Below are positions 36,720-44,927 of a stretch of 64,000 nt of DNA, piece by piece. Location of the stretch: assembly GCA_051954935.1 (NCBI GenBank), contig JBQCHG010000024.1, forward strand, positions 3,838 to 67,837, given 5' to 3'. The DNA is from 66-474 sp051954935. Lineage in GTDB: Bacteria > Pseudomonadota > Gammaproteobacteria > Xanthomonadales > Rhodanobacteraceae. The notes under the pieces were generated by a model. That model saw nothing but the letters and a program-made list of their open reading frames with translations. It ran no database searches and was not told the DNA's origin. A program made the position numbers and the translations under genes. How positions within the stretch are numbered: position 1 is the first letter of the stretch; each line of letters begins with the position of its first letter.

Positions 36720-37828
36720 GGGCGCCCGCGATGGCGCTTCGCCGGTTTGTTGCCTGACGGACGGCCCGAGCTCGAACCCGCAGCCGGTTTGCCCGGATCA
36801 CGATGCAACTGATAAATCGCCACGTTGCGATTGTGCTCCGCGAGGGTGGTCGAGAACGCGTGCGTGCCATCGCCACGCGAGACGAAATAAAGCGCGTCTC
36901 CCGCCGCCGGATGCAATGCCGCATCGATCGCGGCGCGCCCGGGCAGCGCGATCGGCGTGGGCGGCAGGCCGGCGCGCGTGTAGGTGTTGTACGGCGTGTC
37001 GGTCTGCAGGTCGCGCGTGTGGATCTTGCCGTCATAGGAGGCGCCCAGCCCGTAGATCACGGTCGGGTCGGTTTCCAGCCTCATGCCGATCTTCAGCCGC
37101 CGCTCGAAGACGCCGGCGATCTCAGGCCGTTCGTTGGGCTGCGCGGTTTCCTTCTCCACGATGGAGGCCATGATCAGCGCCTGGTACGGCGTCTGCAACG
37201 GAATGGACGGGTCGCGTTTGCTCCATTGTGCATCCAGGTATTGCTGCATCGCCTGATGCGCACGCCTGAGCACGTCCAGATCGCTCATGCCGAGCACGTA
37301 ATCATAGGTGTCGGGCATGAACTCGCCCTCGGGATTCTGCCCGCCCGCGCCGATCTTCATCATCAACTCGGCATCGGAAAGCCCCGCCGCCGCATGATCG
37401 AGCCTGGGCGCGGCTGCGAGCGCGGCACGCACCTGCCGGAAGGTCCAGCCTTCCACCAGCGTGATGCGCCGCTGCAATACCCTGCCCTGCGCCATGTTCT
37501 CCAGCAGCGTGCGCGCGCTGATTCCGCGCGGAAGTGCGTACTCGCCCGCGTGCAGCGAGCCCGCCACGCCGAGTTGCTCGGCCAGCACGCGCCAGTACAG
37601 CGGCGGCGCATGCGACAGGTCGGCGGCGCGGAGGTCGCGCACGATATCGCGGAAGCTTTCGCCTCTGGCGACCTCGACCGTCTGCTCGCTCGAACGCACC
37701 GCCAGCGGCGCGTTCGTGAACCGCGAATAATCGGACCAGAACCACACCGCGGCCGCGATCGCCGCCAAGGCGATCAGCAGCAACACGAAACCGAGCACGC
37801 GGCCGGCCACGGAGCGCTTGCGCTTCAC
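36716..37828 (-). CDS. mltG: Endolytic murein transglycosylase MltG (YceG)
   Basis: A 370-residue inner-membrane enzyme that cuts nascent glycan strands and so sets their length. One transmembrane helix lies at about residues 9-30, followed by LysM-like and YceG domains. The catalytic Glu is in IMASIVEKETA, followed by GVFERRLKIGMRLETDPTV and YNTYTRAGLPPTPI. The C-terminal tail is Lys/Arg/Pro/Ser-rich. 4-base overlaps with pabC and tmk. Confidence 0.95.
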   Translation of the reverse strand: MKRKRSVAGRVLGFVLLLIALAAIAAAVWFWSDYSRFTNAPLAVRSSEQTVEVARGESFRDIVRDLRAADLSHAPPLYWRVLAEQLGVAGSLHAGEYALPRGISARTLLENMAQGRVLQRRITLVEGWTFRQVRAALAAAPRLDHAAAGLSDAELMMKIGAGGQNPEGEFMPDTYDYVLGMSDLDVLRRAHQAMQQYLDAQWSKRDPSIPLQTPYQALIMASIVEKETAQPNERPEIAGVFERRLKIGMRLETDPTVIYGLGASYDGKIHTRDLQTDTPYNTYTRAGLPPTPIALPGRAAIDAALHPAAGDALYFVSRGDGTHAFSTTLAEHNRNVAIYQLHRDPGKPAAGSSSGRPSGNKPAKRHRGRP

Positions 37829-38652
37829 GCTTCAACCTCCGGCGACAGGCCGAGCGCACGCCAGTGCGCATGCAGCGCGCGTGCGCGCGGCCCGGGCGTG
37901 AACGCGCGCCCGTCCAGTTCGCGCACCGGGAGGACGCCGCGCACGCTCGAACTCAGGAAAATTTCATCCGCTTCCATCAATTCCTCTCTGCCGATTTCCC
38001 GCACCTCGGTATCCGGATAGTGCGCAAGGATTGCCTCGCGCGCCACCCCGGCCACACCGCAGCGATCGAGCACCGGCGTGCTCAGCTTGCCGCTGCGCAC
38101 GATGAATACGTTCGCGGCGGTGGCGCCGATCAGGCGATCCTGCCCGTCGAACAGCAAGGCTTCGGCAATTTCCGGATCGCTCCATTCGGCGCGCGCGAGC
38201 ACCTGTTCCAACCGGTTCAGGTGCTTGATGCCGGCCAACCGCGGCTGCGCCGACAGGCGCACTTCGCCGAAGCGTACCCGGATTCCGCGCGCGTACCAAT
38301 CCTTCGGGATCAACGGCGGATCGAACGCCGCGACGACGCGGGTGAGCTTCACGTTTTCAGGCGGTGCATAGCCGCGCGCTCCGCTGCCGCGCGTCAGCGT
38401 GATGCGGACCACCGCGCGCGGCATGCCTTCCACGACTTTTGCGGCTTCGCGGGCAAGTGCATGGACTTCCGGCATCGGCAGCAGCAGATTCTCGCAGCCC
38501 CGCGTCAGACGCCGCATGTGGTGCGGCCACAGTGGCGCGGTGCCACGCACGAAAAGGATGGTCTCGAACAAGCCATCTCCATACAGCAAGCCGCGATCAC
38601 TCGCCGGGACGTGCGCGTCTTCCGCGCCATTGACCAGCATGTGCAGCGTCAT
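37825..38652 (-). CDS. pabC: Aminodeoxychorismate lyase (class IV aminotransferase fold)
   Basis: A 275-residue PLP enzyme that releases pyruvate from 4-amino-4-deoxychorismate, yielding p-aminobenzoate for folate. The Schiff-base Lys is in GIKHLNRLEQ, and DRGLLYGDGLFETI opens the protein as in the family. Its substrate is made by PabB, encoded immediately upstream with a 4-base overlap. A branched-chain aminotransferase role is unlikely in this context. Confidence 0.93.
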   Translation of the reverse strand: MTLHMLVNGAEDAHVPASDRGLLYGDGLFETILFVRGTAPLWPHHMRRLTRGCENLLLPMPEVHALAREAAKVVEGMPRAVVRITLTRGSGARGYAPPENVKLTRVVAAFDPPLIPKDWYARGIRVRFGEVRLSAQPRLAGIKHLNRLEQVLARAEWSDPEIAEALLFDGQDRLIGATAANVFIVRSGKLSTPVLDRCGVAGVAREAILAHYPDTEVREIGREELMEADEIFLSSSVRGVLPVRELDGRAFTPGPRARALHAHWRALGLSPEVEA

Positions 38653-40130
38653 GCCGCGGGTCCGAGCGCGCGCAGCATGCCGCGCGCCTTGGCGCGGGTC
38701 TCCTCCAGCTCGTGCCGCGCATCCGAATCGGCGACGATGCCGGCACCGGCGCGGAACGTCACCTCCTGGCCTTGCAAGTGCAGCGTGCGGATCAGGATGT
38801 TCAGGTCGAGATCACCGTTGTTGCACAGATAGCCGAGCGCGCCGGTGTATGGCCCGCGCGCCACGCCTTCCAGTTCGGAGATGATCTCCATGCAGCGCAC
38901 CTTCGGGCAGCCGGTGATGGTGCCTCCGGGAAACACTGCCGCGATCGCCTGCCCGGGCGTGATGCCGGGCCGCAAGCGGCCACGCACGTTGGAAACGATG
39001 TGGTGGACGTGCGCGTAGCTCTCCACCGTCATCATCTCGTCCACCTCCACCGTGCCGGGCACGCAGATGCGACCGAGGTCGTTGCGCTCGAGGTCGATGA
39101 GCATCACGTGTTCGGCGCGCTCCTTGGCGTGCGCCAGCAGTTCGTGGATGCGCGCCACTTCGTCGTCTCCCTGCACGCGCGGACGCGTACCGGCAATCGG
39201 GCGCGTCTGCGCGATGCCTTCGCGGATCTCGAGCAGGCGTTCCGGGGAGGAGCTGGCGATCGCCCAATCGTCGAATTGCAGCAATCCGGCGAACGGTGCC
39301 GGATTGGCACACCGCAGTGCGCCATACAGCGCGCCGGCAGCTGGCGGTTCCGCAAAACGCGCGCGCCACTGGCGCGAGAGGTTCACCTGGAAGGTGTCGC
39401 CCGCACGCAGGTATTCATGGATGCGCTCGACGCCCTCGAGGAAATGCGCGGGCTCGTCTTCGGCGATTCCCAGTGGGGAAGGAAGCGGGTCGCTGTTCGC
39501 CGGGGCATCCGATGCATACTCGAGATCGCGCTGCATCGCGTCGAGCAGGTCCGCATGGCGCTCGTCTTCGGCGACCAGCAGCGTGCATCCGCGCTCGCGG
39601 TCGACCAGGATCGCCGCCGGACAGCGCAATGCCAGCGCGATCGGCATGTCCGATCGCGGATCACGCGGCAGGCGGAGACTCGGCTCGATCTCCCCGGCCA
39701 GTTCGTAACCGAGGTAAAGCAGCCAGCCGCCGGTAAAGGGTGGAAATTGTTGCGCCGACGCGATGCCTTGAACGGCATCTCGTGCAGGATGCCGACTGGA
39801 GGCCGTGTCACGGAAGGCTCCTTGCCTGCAACAACTCTCCATCGCGCGATCGAGCGCTTCCAGAAAGCGTTCGCCGCGGTCATTCCTGCGAGCGTCACGC
39901 ACGCATCCATCGGGATGCACGATCAACGCGTCCCGCGGAAACGCAAACAGGATGTCCCAGCGCGCGCGTTCCCCGCGCGCCGCGCTTTCAAGCAGGCCGG
40001 GATAGCGACGTGGAAACGCTTCAGCGAGTGGCAGCAGGTCGTGGATACCCGGCAGTTCGCGCGAGATTGGCGTACAAGAAAGTTCCCCCTCGCCTGCCGA
40101 GCGCTGCGCGCTCGTCCCCCTCTTCCCCAT
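38649..40130 (-). CDS. pabB: Aminodeoxychorismate synthase component I
   Basis: A 493-residue chorismate-binding enzyme making aminodeoxychorismate. PIAGTRPRVQGD, ELLAHAKERAEHVMLIDLERN (as ERAEHVMLIDLERN) and GTITGCPKVRCMEI are diagnostic. The start is uncertain. The open frame can begin at a TTG (40169) overlapping the fabF stop, or at ATG 40130, used here. Either choice makes the first 20-35 residues (HPNPLPMGKRG and on) the translation of a repeat element, while recognisable PabB sequence begins only near ISREL. No strong ribosome-binding site is seen. Coupled to pabC. Confidence 0.88.
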   Translation of the reverse strand: MGKRGTSAQRSAGEGELSCTPISRELPGIHDLLPLAEAFPRRYPGLLESAARGERARWDILFAFPRDALIVHPDGCVRDARRNDRGERFLEALDRAMESCCRQGAFRDTASSRHPARDAVQGIASAQQFPPFTGGWLLYLGYELAGEIEPSLRLPRDPRSDMPIALALRCPAAILVDRERGCTLLVAEDERHADLLDAMQRDLEYASDAPANSDPLPSPLGIAEDEPAHFLEGVERIHEYLRAGDTFQVNLSRQWRARFAEPPAAGALYGALRCANPAPFAGLLQFDDWAIASSSPERLLEIREGIAQTRPIAGTRPRVQGDDEVARIHELLAHAKERAEHVMLIDLERNDLGRICVPGTVEVDEMMTVESYAHVHHIVSNVRGRLRPGITPGQAIAAVFPGGTITGCPKVRCMEIISELEGVARGPYTGALGYLCNNGDLDLNILIRTLHLQGQEVTFRAGAGIVADSDARHELEETRAKARGMLRALGPAA

Positions 40131-40160
40131 GGGGAGAGGGTTGGGGTGAGGGGGTCTCGT
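40116..40160. repeat. Dispersed GC-rich palindromic repeat at fabF-pabB junction
   Basis: CCCTCTTCCCC-AT-GGGGAGAGGG is a near-perfect inverted repeat followed by TTGGGGTGAGGGGG. Strings of this type (CTCACCCCAACCCTCTCCC) are, from general knowledge, widespread extragenic repeats in proteobacteria. Here the element lies inside the 5' end of the pabB reading frame and supplies HPNPLPMGKRG. Confidence 0.65.
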
Positions 40161-40165
40161 TGCGA

Positions 40166-41401
40166 TCAAATTCGCTTGAACGCCAGCGTGCCGTTGGTGC
40201 CGCCGAAGCCGAACGAGTTGGACATCACCACGTCCAGCTTCGCCTCGCGTGCCGCGTTCGGCACGAAGTCCAGGTCGCAGCCTTCGCCGGGATTCTCAAA
40301 GTTGATGGTCGGCGGCACCACGCCATCGCGCATGGCGAGGATGGAAAAGATCGCCTCCACGCCACCAGCGGCGCCGAGCAGGTGCCCGGTCATGGACTTG
40401 GTCGAACTGACCATCAAGTTGTACGCGTCCTGGCCGAACACGCCCTTGATGCCCTGTACTTCAGCGACATCGCCCGCGGGCGTCGAGGTGCCATGCGCGT
40501 TGATGTACTGGATATCGCCAGTGTTCAGGCCGGCATCCTTCATCGCCGCGCGCATGCAGCGCGCGCCGCCCTCGCCGTTTTCACTCGGCGCCGTCATGTG
40601 GAACGCATCGCCGCTCATGCCGAAGCCGGCCAGTTCGCAATAGATGCGCGCACCGCGCTTCTTCGCGTGTTCGTATTCCTCGACGATCAGCACGCCGGCG
40701 CCGTCCGACAGCACGAAGCCGTCGCGATCGCGGTCCCACGGGCGACTCGCCTTCTCCGGCTCCTCGTTGCGCGTGGACAGCGCACGCGCGGAGCAGAAAC
40801 CTCCCATCGCCACGCCGGTGGTCGAATACTCGGCGCCGCCGGCCACCATCACGTCGGCGTCGCCGTACTGGATCATGCGCATCGCGAGGCCGATATTGTG
40901 GGTGGCGGTGGTGCAGGCGGTGACGCAGGCGATGTTCGGCCCCTTCAGGCCCAGCATGATGGACAGGTCGCCGGATGCCATGTTGATGATCGAGCTCGGC
41001 ACGAAGAACGGCGAGATCTTGCGCTGGCCGCCTTCATGGAAGGCAATCGAGGTCTTCTCGATCGTGCTGATGCCGCCGATGCCCGCGCCGACCGCGCAGC
41101 CGATGCGCTCCTCGTCGTGCTCATGCGGATGCATCCCCGCATCCGCCAGCGCCTGCACCGATGCTGCGATGGCGTAATGGATGAACGGATCCATCTTCTT
41201 GACGTCTTTCGGCGGCACGTGCTGCGCCGGATCGAAATCGCGCACTTCGCCCGCGATCCGCGTCGGAAAGGTGCTGGCATCGAAATGCGTCACCGGGCCG
41301 ATACCGCTCCGGCCCGCAACGATGTTGTCCCAGGCGGTCTTGAGGTCATTGCCGACCGGAGAAACGATGCCCAGGCCGGTCACCACTACGCGTCTTTTCA
41401 T
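40166..41401 (-). CDS. fabF: 3-oxoacyl-[ACP] synthase II
   Basis: A 411-residue condensing enzyme of fatty-acid elongation. The catalytic Cys is in ACVTACTTATHNIG, with the His pair in NAHGTSTPAGDVAEVQ and MTGHLLGAAGG. Within the active-site motif, VTACTTATH differs slightly from the more common STACATGAH. ATG 41401 starts at MKRRVVVTGLG, preceded by GGAACG. A hairpin separates it from acpP, so expression may be set by partial termination. Confidence 0.95.
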   Translation of the reverse strand: MKRRVVVTGLGIVSPVGNDLKTAWDNIVAGRSGIGPVTHFDASTFPTRIAGEVRDFDPAQHVPPKDVKKMDPFIHYAIAASVQALADAGMHPHEHDEERIGCAVGAGIGGISTIEKTSIAFHEGGQRKISPFFVPSSIINMASGDLSIMLGLKGPNIACVTACTTATHNIGLAMRMIQYGDADVMVAGGAEYSTTGVAMGGFCSARALSTRNEEPEKASRPWDRDRDGFVLSDGAGVLIVEEYEHAKKRGARIYCELAGFGMSGDAFHMTAPSENGEGGARCMRAAMKDAGLNTGDIQYINAHGTSTPAGDVAEVQGIKGVFGQDAYNLMVSSTKSMTGHLLGAAGGVEAIFSILAMRDGVVPPTINFENPGEGCDLDFVPNAAREAKLDVVMSNSFGFGGTNGTLAFKRI

Positions 41402-41425
41402 ACGATCGTTCCAAGGCTCCAAAAA

Positions 41426-41455
41426 CGAAAGCTGCGCCATCGGGCGCAGCTTTCG
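41426..41455 (-). terminator. Hairpin/attenuator between acpP and fabF
   Basis: CGAAAGCTGCGCC and GGCGCAGCTTTCG form a perfect 13-bp stem with a 4-base loop. On the minus strand it is followed by TTTTT, giving a good intrinsic terminator 47 bases after the acpP stop and 25 bases before fabF. It would allow much more AcpP than FabF to be made. Confidence 0.85.
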
Positions 41456-41501
41456 GTTCAACGGATCGAAGCGCCCGGGCGAAACGCCGCGGATGCGCGC
41501 A

Positions 41502-41741
41502 TCAGGCCTTTACGTGGGCCTTGATGTAGTCCACCGCCTGCTGCACGGTGGTGATCTTCTCGGCTTCCTCGTCCGGGATCTCGGTCTCGAACTCCTCCTC
41601 GAGGGCCATGACCAGCTCAACGGTATCGAGCGAATCGGCGCCCAGATCGTCCACGAAGGAGGCGTTCGGGGTGACGTCCTCTTCCTTGACGCCAAGCTGT
41701 TCGACGACGATCTTCTTGACGCGCTCTTCGATGCTGCTCAT
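41502..41741 (-). CDS. acpP: Acyl carrier protein
   Basis: A 79-residue acidic protein that carries acyl chains on a phosphopantetheine arm. The arm attaches to Ser in DDLGADSLDTVELVMALEEE (Ser about residue 37). Helix IV ends TTVQQAVDYIKAH. GGAGG lies upstream at good spacing. It lies between fabG and fabF in the usual order. Confidence 0.98.
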   Translation of the reverse strand: MSSIEERVKKIVVEQLGVKEEDVTPNASFVDDLGADSLDTVELVMALEEEFETEIPDEEAEKITTVQQAVDYIKAHVKA

Positions 41742-41890
41742 GTGGATTAACCTCCAGGGCCAAAGCCCACGCATTGTAAAGGAGTCCGGGGCGGGGTGCC
41801 ACTTGCCACTCGGGGCGGGAGCTGGCCACGGATGCGACCACGGACTTCGCCATGAGGCGGCCCTGTCGCGAGCACGCCCCCCGAAGGACG

Positions 41891-42634
41891 TCAGGGCATG
41901 TACATGCCGCCGTTGACGTGCAAGGTCTCGCCCGTGACGTAACCCGCGGCCGGCGATGCCAGGAATGCCACCGCTTTCGCGATGTCCGCCGGCGCGCCCA
42001 GCCGCCCCAGCGCGATGGTCCCTTCCAGCGCCTTGCGTTGGTCCTCGCTCAAGGCACGGGTCATGTCCGTATCGATGAAACCCGGCGCGACCACGTTCAC
42101 GGTGATGCCGCGCGAACCGACCTCGCGCGCGAGCGATTTCGAGAACGCGATGATGCCGGCCTTGGCGGCGGCGTAATTGGTCTGGCCGGGATTGCCGGTC
42201 ACACCCACCACGGATGCGATATTGATGATGCGGCCCTTGCGCGCCTTCATCATCGTGCGCATCACTGCCTTCGAGGTCCGGTAGACGGAAGTCAGATTGG
42301 TATCCAGGATCGCCTGCCAGTCCTCGTCCTTCATCCGCATCAGCAACTGGTCGCGGGTGATGCCGGCATTGTTGACCAGGACGGAGAGGCCGCCGTGCTG
42401 CTTGACGATCGCCTCGATCAACGCCTCGACCTCCGCGCCGTCGGTGACGTTCAATACGCGCCCTTCCCCGCCCTGGGCGGAAAGCCGTTGGGTGATCGCC
42501 TGCGCGCCGTTGTCGGAAGTCGCGGTGCCGATCACCTTCGCGCCTTGAACCGCAAGTTCGTCCGCTATCGCTGCGCCGATGCCGCGCGACGCGCCAGTTA
42601 CCAGCGCCACCTCGCCCGTGAGTGTCTTGTCCAT
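41891..42634 (-). CDS. fabG: 3-oxoacyl-[ACP] reductase
   Basis: A 247-residue SDR reducing 3-oxoacyl-ACP with NADPH. TGASRGIG, NNAG, the catalytic Ser in NIASVVGVTGNPGQ and YAAAK are present, with the C-terminal GETLHVNGGMYM tetramer motif. ATG 42634 is used; a TTG further upstream is less likely. A two-hairpin RNA element ends 20 bases before the start. fabD, usually adjacent, is separated by a five-gene insertion. Confidence 0.96.
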   Translation of the reverse strand: MDKTLTGEVALVTGASRGIGAAIADELAVQGAKVIGTATSDNGAQAITQRLSAQGGEGRVLNVTDGAEVEALIEAIVKQHGGLSVLVNNAGITRDQLLMRMKDEDWQAILDTNLTSVYRTSKAVMRTMMKARKGRIINIASVVGVTGNPGQTNYAAAKAGIIAFSKSLAREVGSRGITVNVVAPGFIDTDMTRALSEDQRKALEGTIALGRLGAPADIAKAVAFLASPAAGYVTGETLHVNGGMYMP

Positions 42635-42654
42635 TGTTCGGTTCCGTTCGCATT

Positions 42655-42702
42655 GCAATCGTCCATGATTGCGAGGATCAAAAGGCCGGCATCCCTGCCC
42701 GC
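42655..42702 (-). promoter_or_regulatory. Two-hairpin GGA-loop RNA element, copy B
   Basis: On the minus strand: hairpin 1 GCGGGC-AGGGAT-GCCGGC (one G-G mismatch), linker CTTTTGATCCTC (12 bases), hairpin 2 GCAATC-ATGGAC-GATTGC. It ends 20 bases before the fabG start, in sense orientation. Both loops fit ANGGAN, the CsrA/RsmA hairpin-loop consensus. Copies A (21057-21103) and C (26221-26268) have the same layout. Confidence 0.8.
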
Positions 42703-42821
42703 GCTGTTCAAAAATGCAAAGCGAGGAACCTTACACGGAACTTGGTTTCACTGCACCTGGCCGGCAGTCGCCCCTGGCCGGGAGGATCGGACGCGGGACA
42801 CCCTGCCTGCCCGCAGCGCCC

Positions 42822-43679
42822 TCAACCTCCACAACAGCTCGCGGCTCCTGCGCCGCCGTACTCGTCATGGCGACGCCACCATGGACCACCCGCTTCATTG
42901 CGTCCCAGCGGCGCCCGATCCAGCCACTGGTACATGCCCCATAATCCGTCCAGTCCGCGCGCGTAGGTCGAATAGGTGTGATAGACGGCGCTGTCCTCCA
43001 GCACGAACGCACTCATGCCGGGGCGTTCCCGAATGTAGGTGAGTGCATCGGTTCCACACATGCGCGCAAACTGGGCGACCGGGCTCTCGCTCCCGAAGCC
43101 TGAGCTCCACTCCGCGATCTGCTGCCCCTCGACCCGCCCATGTCTTGACTTCGTCGCGGACTCGCGGCGGTAGTTGTACTCCGCACCGCCCTCGCGCTGC
43201 TGTTGCTCGGTAATGCCGACCGCGAAATCGGCATTGAAATCGCTGCCGAACGACGATGCCCAGGGAAATGTCCAACCCATCCGCCTCTTGCAGTCCTGCA
43301 GCTTCGCCAGCGGCGCGCGCGAGATCGCGATCAGCATCACGTCATGATGGGCCAGATGGATGGCAAAGCCGTTGAATCCATCCGCGATGGCCGAGCACGA
43401 CGGACAAGGTGCCGTGTAATCGGGGCCGAACATCATGTGATAGACGAGCAGTTGCGAGCGGCCCTTGAACAGGCCCGCCAGCGAGGCGCGCCCTTCATCC
43501 GTATCGAACCCGTATTCCTTGTCCACGCGCACCCACGGCAATGCCTGGCGTTCCCGCGCGAGTTCGTCGCTGCGGCGGGTCAGTTCCTTCTCCTTGCGCA
43601 GCAACTCCATGCGCGCCTTCAGCCATTCCTCGCGCGACGCGATTTTGTGCCGCGGCGCGGCTTGAGCTTCGCGATTCAT
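42822..43679 (-). CDS. DUF899 family thioredoxin-like protein
   Basis: A 285-residue cytosolic protein of the DUF899 family, predicted to have a thioredoxin-like fold. The N-terminal helix region (SREEWLKARMELLRKEKE) and the later VYHMMFGPDYTAPCPSCSAI, containing a CPSC motif at the position of a redox active site, are characteristic. The C-terminus ends with SCCGG. It is coupled (ATGA) to a tiny CPIC protein and is the last gene of an ArsR-led cassette. Biological role unknown; thiol chemistry is inferred. Confidence 0.88.
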   Translation of the reverse strand: MNREAQAAPRHKIASREEWLKARMELLRKEKELTRRSDELARERQALPWVRVDKEYGFDTDEGRASLAGLFKGRSQLLVYHMMFGPDYTAPCPSCSAIADGFNGFAIHLAHHDVMLIAISRAPLAKLQDCKRRMGWTFPWASSFGSDFNADFAVGITEQQQREGGAEYNYRRESATKSRHGRVEGQQIAEWSSGFGSESPVAQFARMCGTDALTYIRERPGMSAFVLEDSAVYHTYSTYARGLDGLWGMYQWLDRAPLGRNEAGGPWWRRHDEYGGAGAASCCGG

Positions 43680-43861
43680 TTGGCACCTCCCGCTTTCTGC
43701 GGCCGCAGATCGAGTTTCGAAGAAGCGACTCGCAGAGCGCGATCGTTCTCCAGTTTCGGTTTGATGTGCAGCTTCACCGCGACCAGCGCTGCGAGGCCAC
43801 CGGCCGAACCGGTGCCGGCCATCGCTGCGAGTGCCGCGGTGCCGAGGCAGATCGGACACAT
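43676..43861 (-). CDS. Small CxxC protein with one hydrophobic segment
   Basis: A 61-residue protein starting MCPICLGTAALAAMAG, a CPIC motif directly before a membrane-like Ala/Gly-rich helix, then a basic tail. The ATG shares a base with the SRPBCC stop and its own stop overlaps the DUF899 start, so all three are tightly coupled. This argues that it is translated despite its size. Function unknown; a membrane-linked metal or redox accessory is a guess. Confidence 0.7.
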   Translation of the reverse strand: MCPICLGTAALAAMAGTGSAGGLAALVAVKLHIKPKLENDRALRVASSKLDLRPQKAGGAK

Positions 43862-44304
43862 CACGCGCTCTCCGCCACGCGCTCGATGAGCGTCTCCAGG
43901 AAATGTGTCCAACCTTCCGTGTGCCCGGTCGCCTGCCTTTCGTCGGGCAGGCCTTCGTGGGTCAGGCGCAATTCGGTCTGTTTGCCGCGCGGCGTGAATT
44001 CGATGGTCACCACCGATTCCTTGCCATAGGTGCTTTCGCTCACCCAGGTGAACTCGAGCAGGCGCGGCGCTTCCACGCGCAGGTAACGGCCATAGTGCGG
44101 ATGGATCTTCCCGTTGAAGGGCATGCCGAGATAGAACAGCCCGTCCGGGCGCGGATCAATGCTGGCATCGCCGCCCATCGCAAGCCATGCCTTCGCACTG
44201 TTCGCGTCGGTCCAGGCGCGGAACACACGTTCCGGCGAGGCGTCGTAGGTGCGCGGCAGGCTGATGCGGAACGGCCCCATCGCGTTTTCGTTACGTCCCA
44301 TCAT
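43861..44304 (-). CDS. SRPBCC (AHSA1-like) domain protein
   Basis: A 147-residue START-like fold protein. RTYDASPERVFRAWTD at the N-terminus and the C-terminal GWTHFLETLIERV helix are typical of the AHSA1/CalC group that often lies beside ArsR-type regulators. Such proteins bind a hydrophobic ligand in a deep cavity. The start overlaps the ArsR gene by 14 bases. The ligand is unknown. Confidence 0.9.
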   Translation of the reverse strand: MMGRNENAMGPFRISLPRTYDASPERVFRAWTDANSAKAWLAMGGDASIDPRPDGLFYLGMPFNGKIHPHYGRYLRVEAPRLLEFTWVSESTYGKESVVTIEFTPRGKQTELRLTHEGLPDERQATGHTEGWTHFLETLIERVAESA

Positions 44305-44626
44305 TGTCGGATTCCTTCTGCTGATCGAGGAAATCGGCCAGCGCGTCGAGGCGCTGGTTCCAGAAGCGTTCGTATTGCGCGGTCCAGATGTTGATCTCGC
44401 GCAGCGGCGCGGCGCGCAGGCTGAGGTAATGCTCGCGCCCCTGCCGCGAGCGCCGCACCAGGCCGGCGCGCTCCAGCACCTTGACGTGCTTGGACACCGC
44501 GTTCAGCGACATCGCGAACGGCTGCGCCAGGTCGGTGACGCGGACATGTCCGCGCGTCAGTCGCGCGACGATGCGGCGGCGTGTGGGATCGGCGAGCGCG
44601 GCAAAGGCGAGATCGAGATTCGGCAT
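44291..44626 (-). CDS. ArsR-family transcriptional regulator
   Basis: A 111-residue winged-helix regulator. FAALADPTRRRIVARL and the recognition helix MSLNAVSKHVKVLERAGLV are clear. It lacks the ELCVCDL metal box of arsenic sensors, as is usual for ArsR proteins paired with SRPBCC partners. ATG 44626 is used; an alternative ATG (44641) lies within a palindromic operator. It is the first gene of the SRPBCC-CxxC-DUF899 cassette and probably represses it. Confidence 0.92.
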   Translation of the reverse strand: MPNLDLAFAALADPTRRRIVARLTRGHVRVTDLAQPFAMSLNAVSKHVKVLERAGLVRRSRQGREHYLSLRAAPLREINIWTAQYERFWNQRLDALADFLDQQKESDNDGT

Positions 44627-44639
44627 CGCTGGAACAAAC

Positions 44640-44659
44640 ATTCAACCTATTGGTTGAAT
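44640..44659 (-). promoter_or_regulatory. Palindromic operator of the ArsR gene
   Basis: ATTCAACC-TATT-GGTTGAAT is a perfect 8-bp inverted repeat directly upstream of the ArsR start, AT-rich against the GC-rich background. Its size and place fit binding of a winged-helix dimer and autoregulation of the cassette. Confidence 0.7.
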
Positions 44660-44733
44660 AATACTCCCATCGAAACGCGCGTCAAGCGCGCCGGATTTCG
44701 ATCAGAAGAACGGTTGAAGCGCGACGGCGGTTC

Positions 44734-44916
44734 TCAGGGATCCGGCCAGATCAAGGCCTGAGCCACGATCACGCGCTTGCCGTCGAAGGTCGCCGCGGGC
44801 GAACCGTACAGGACGTACCCCAGAGCCAGTGCTTCGCTCACCCGGCGGCAGAAGCTGTCGTCATCCGGCCCGGTCAGCAGTCTGTAGATCGGCAGATCGT
44901 CTGGCGTCTTGCTCAT
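44734..44916 (-). CDS. DUF1737 domain small protein
   Basis: A 60-residue protein beginning MSKTPDDLPIYRLLTGPDDD, with VSEALALGYVLYGSPAATFDG and a C-terminal VIVAQALIWP, matching the DUF1737 family. AAGGG precedes ATG 44916 closely. It starts 12 bases after the fabD stop on the same strand and is probably cotranscribed with fabD. Function unknown. Confidence 0.8.
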   Translation of the reverse strand: MSKTPDDLPIYRLLTGPDDDSFCRRVSEALALGYVLYGSPAATFDGKRVIVAQALIWPDP

Positions 44917-44927
44917 GACACCCTTGA

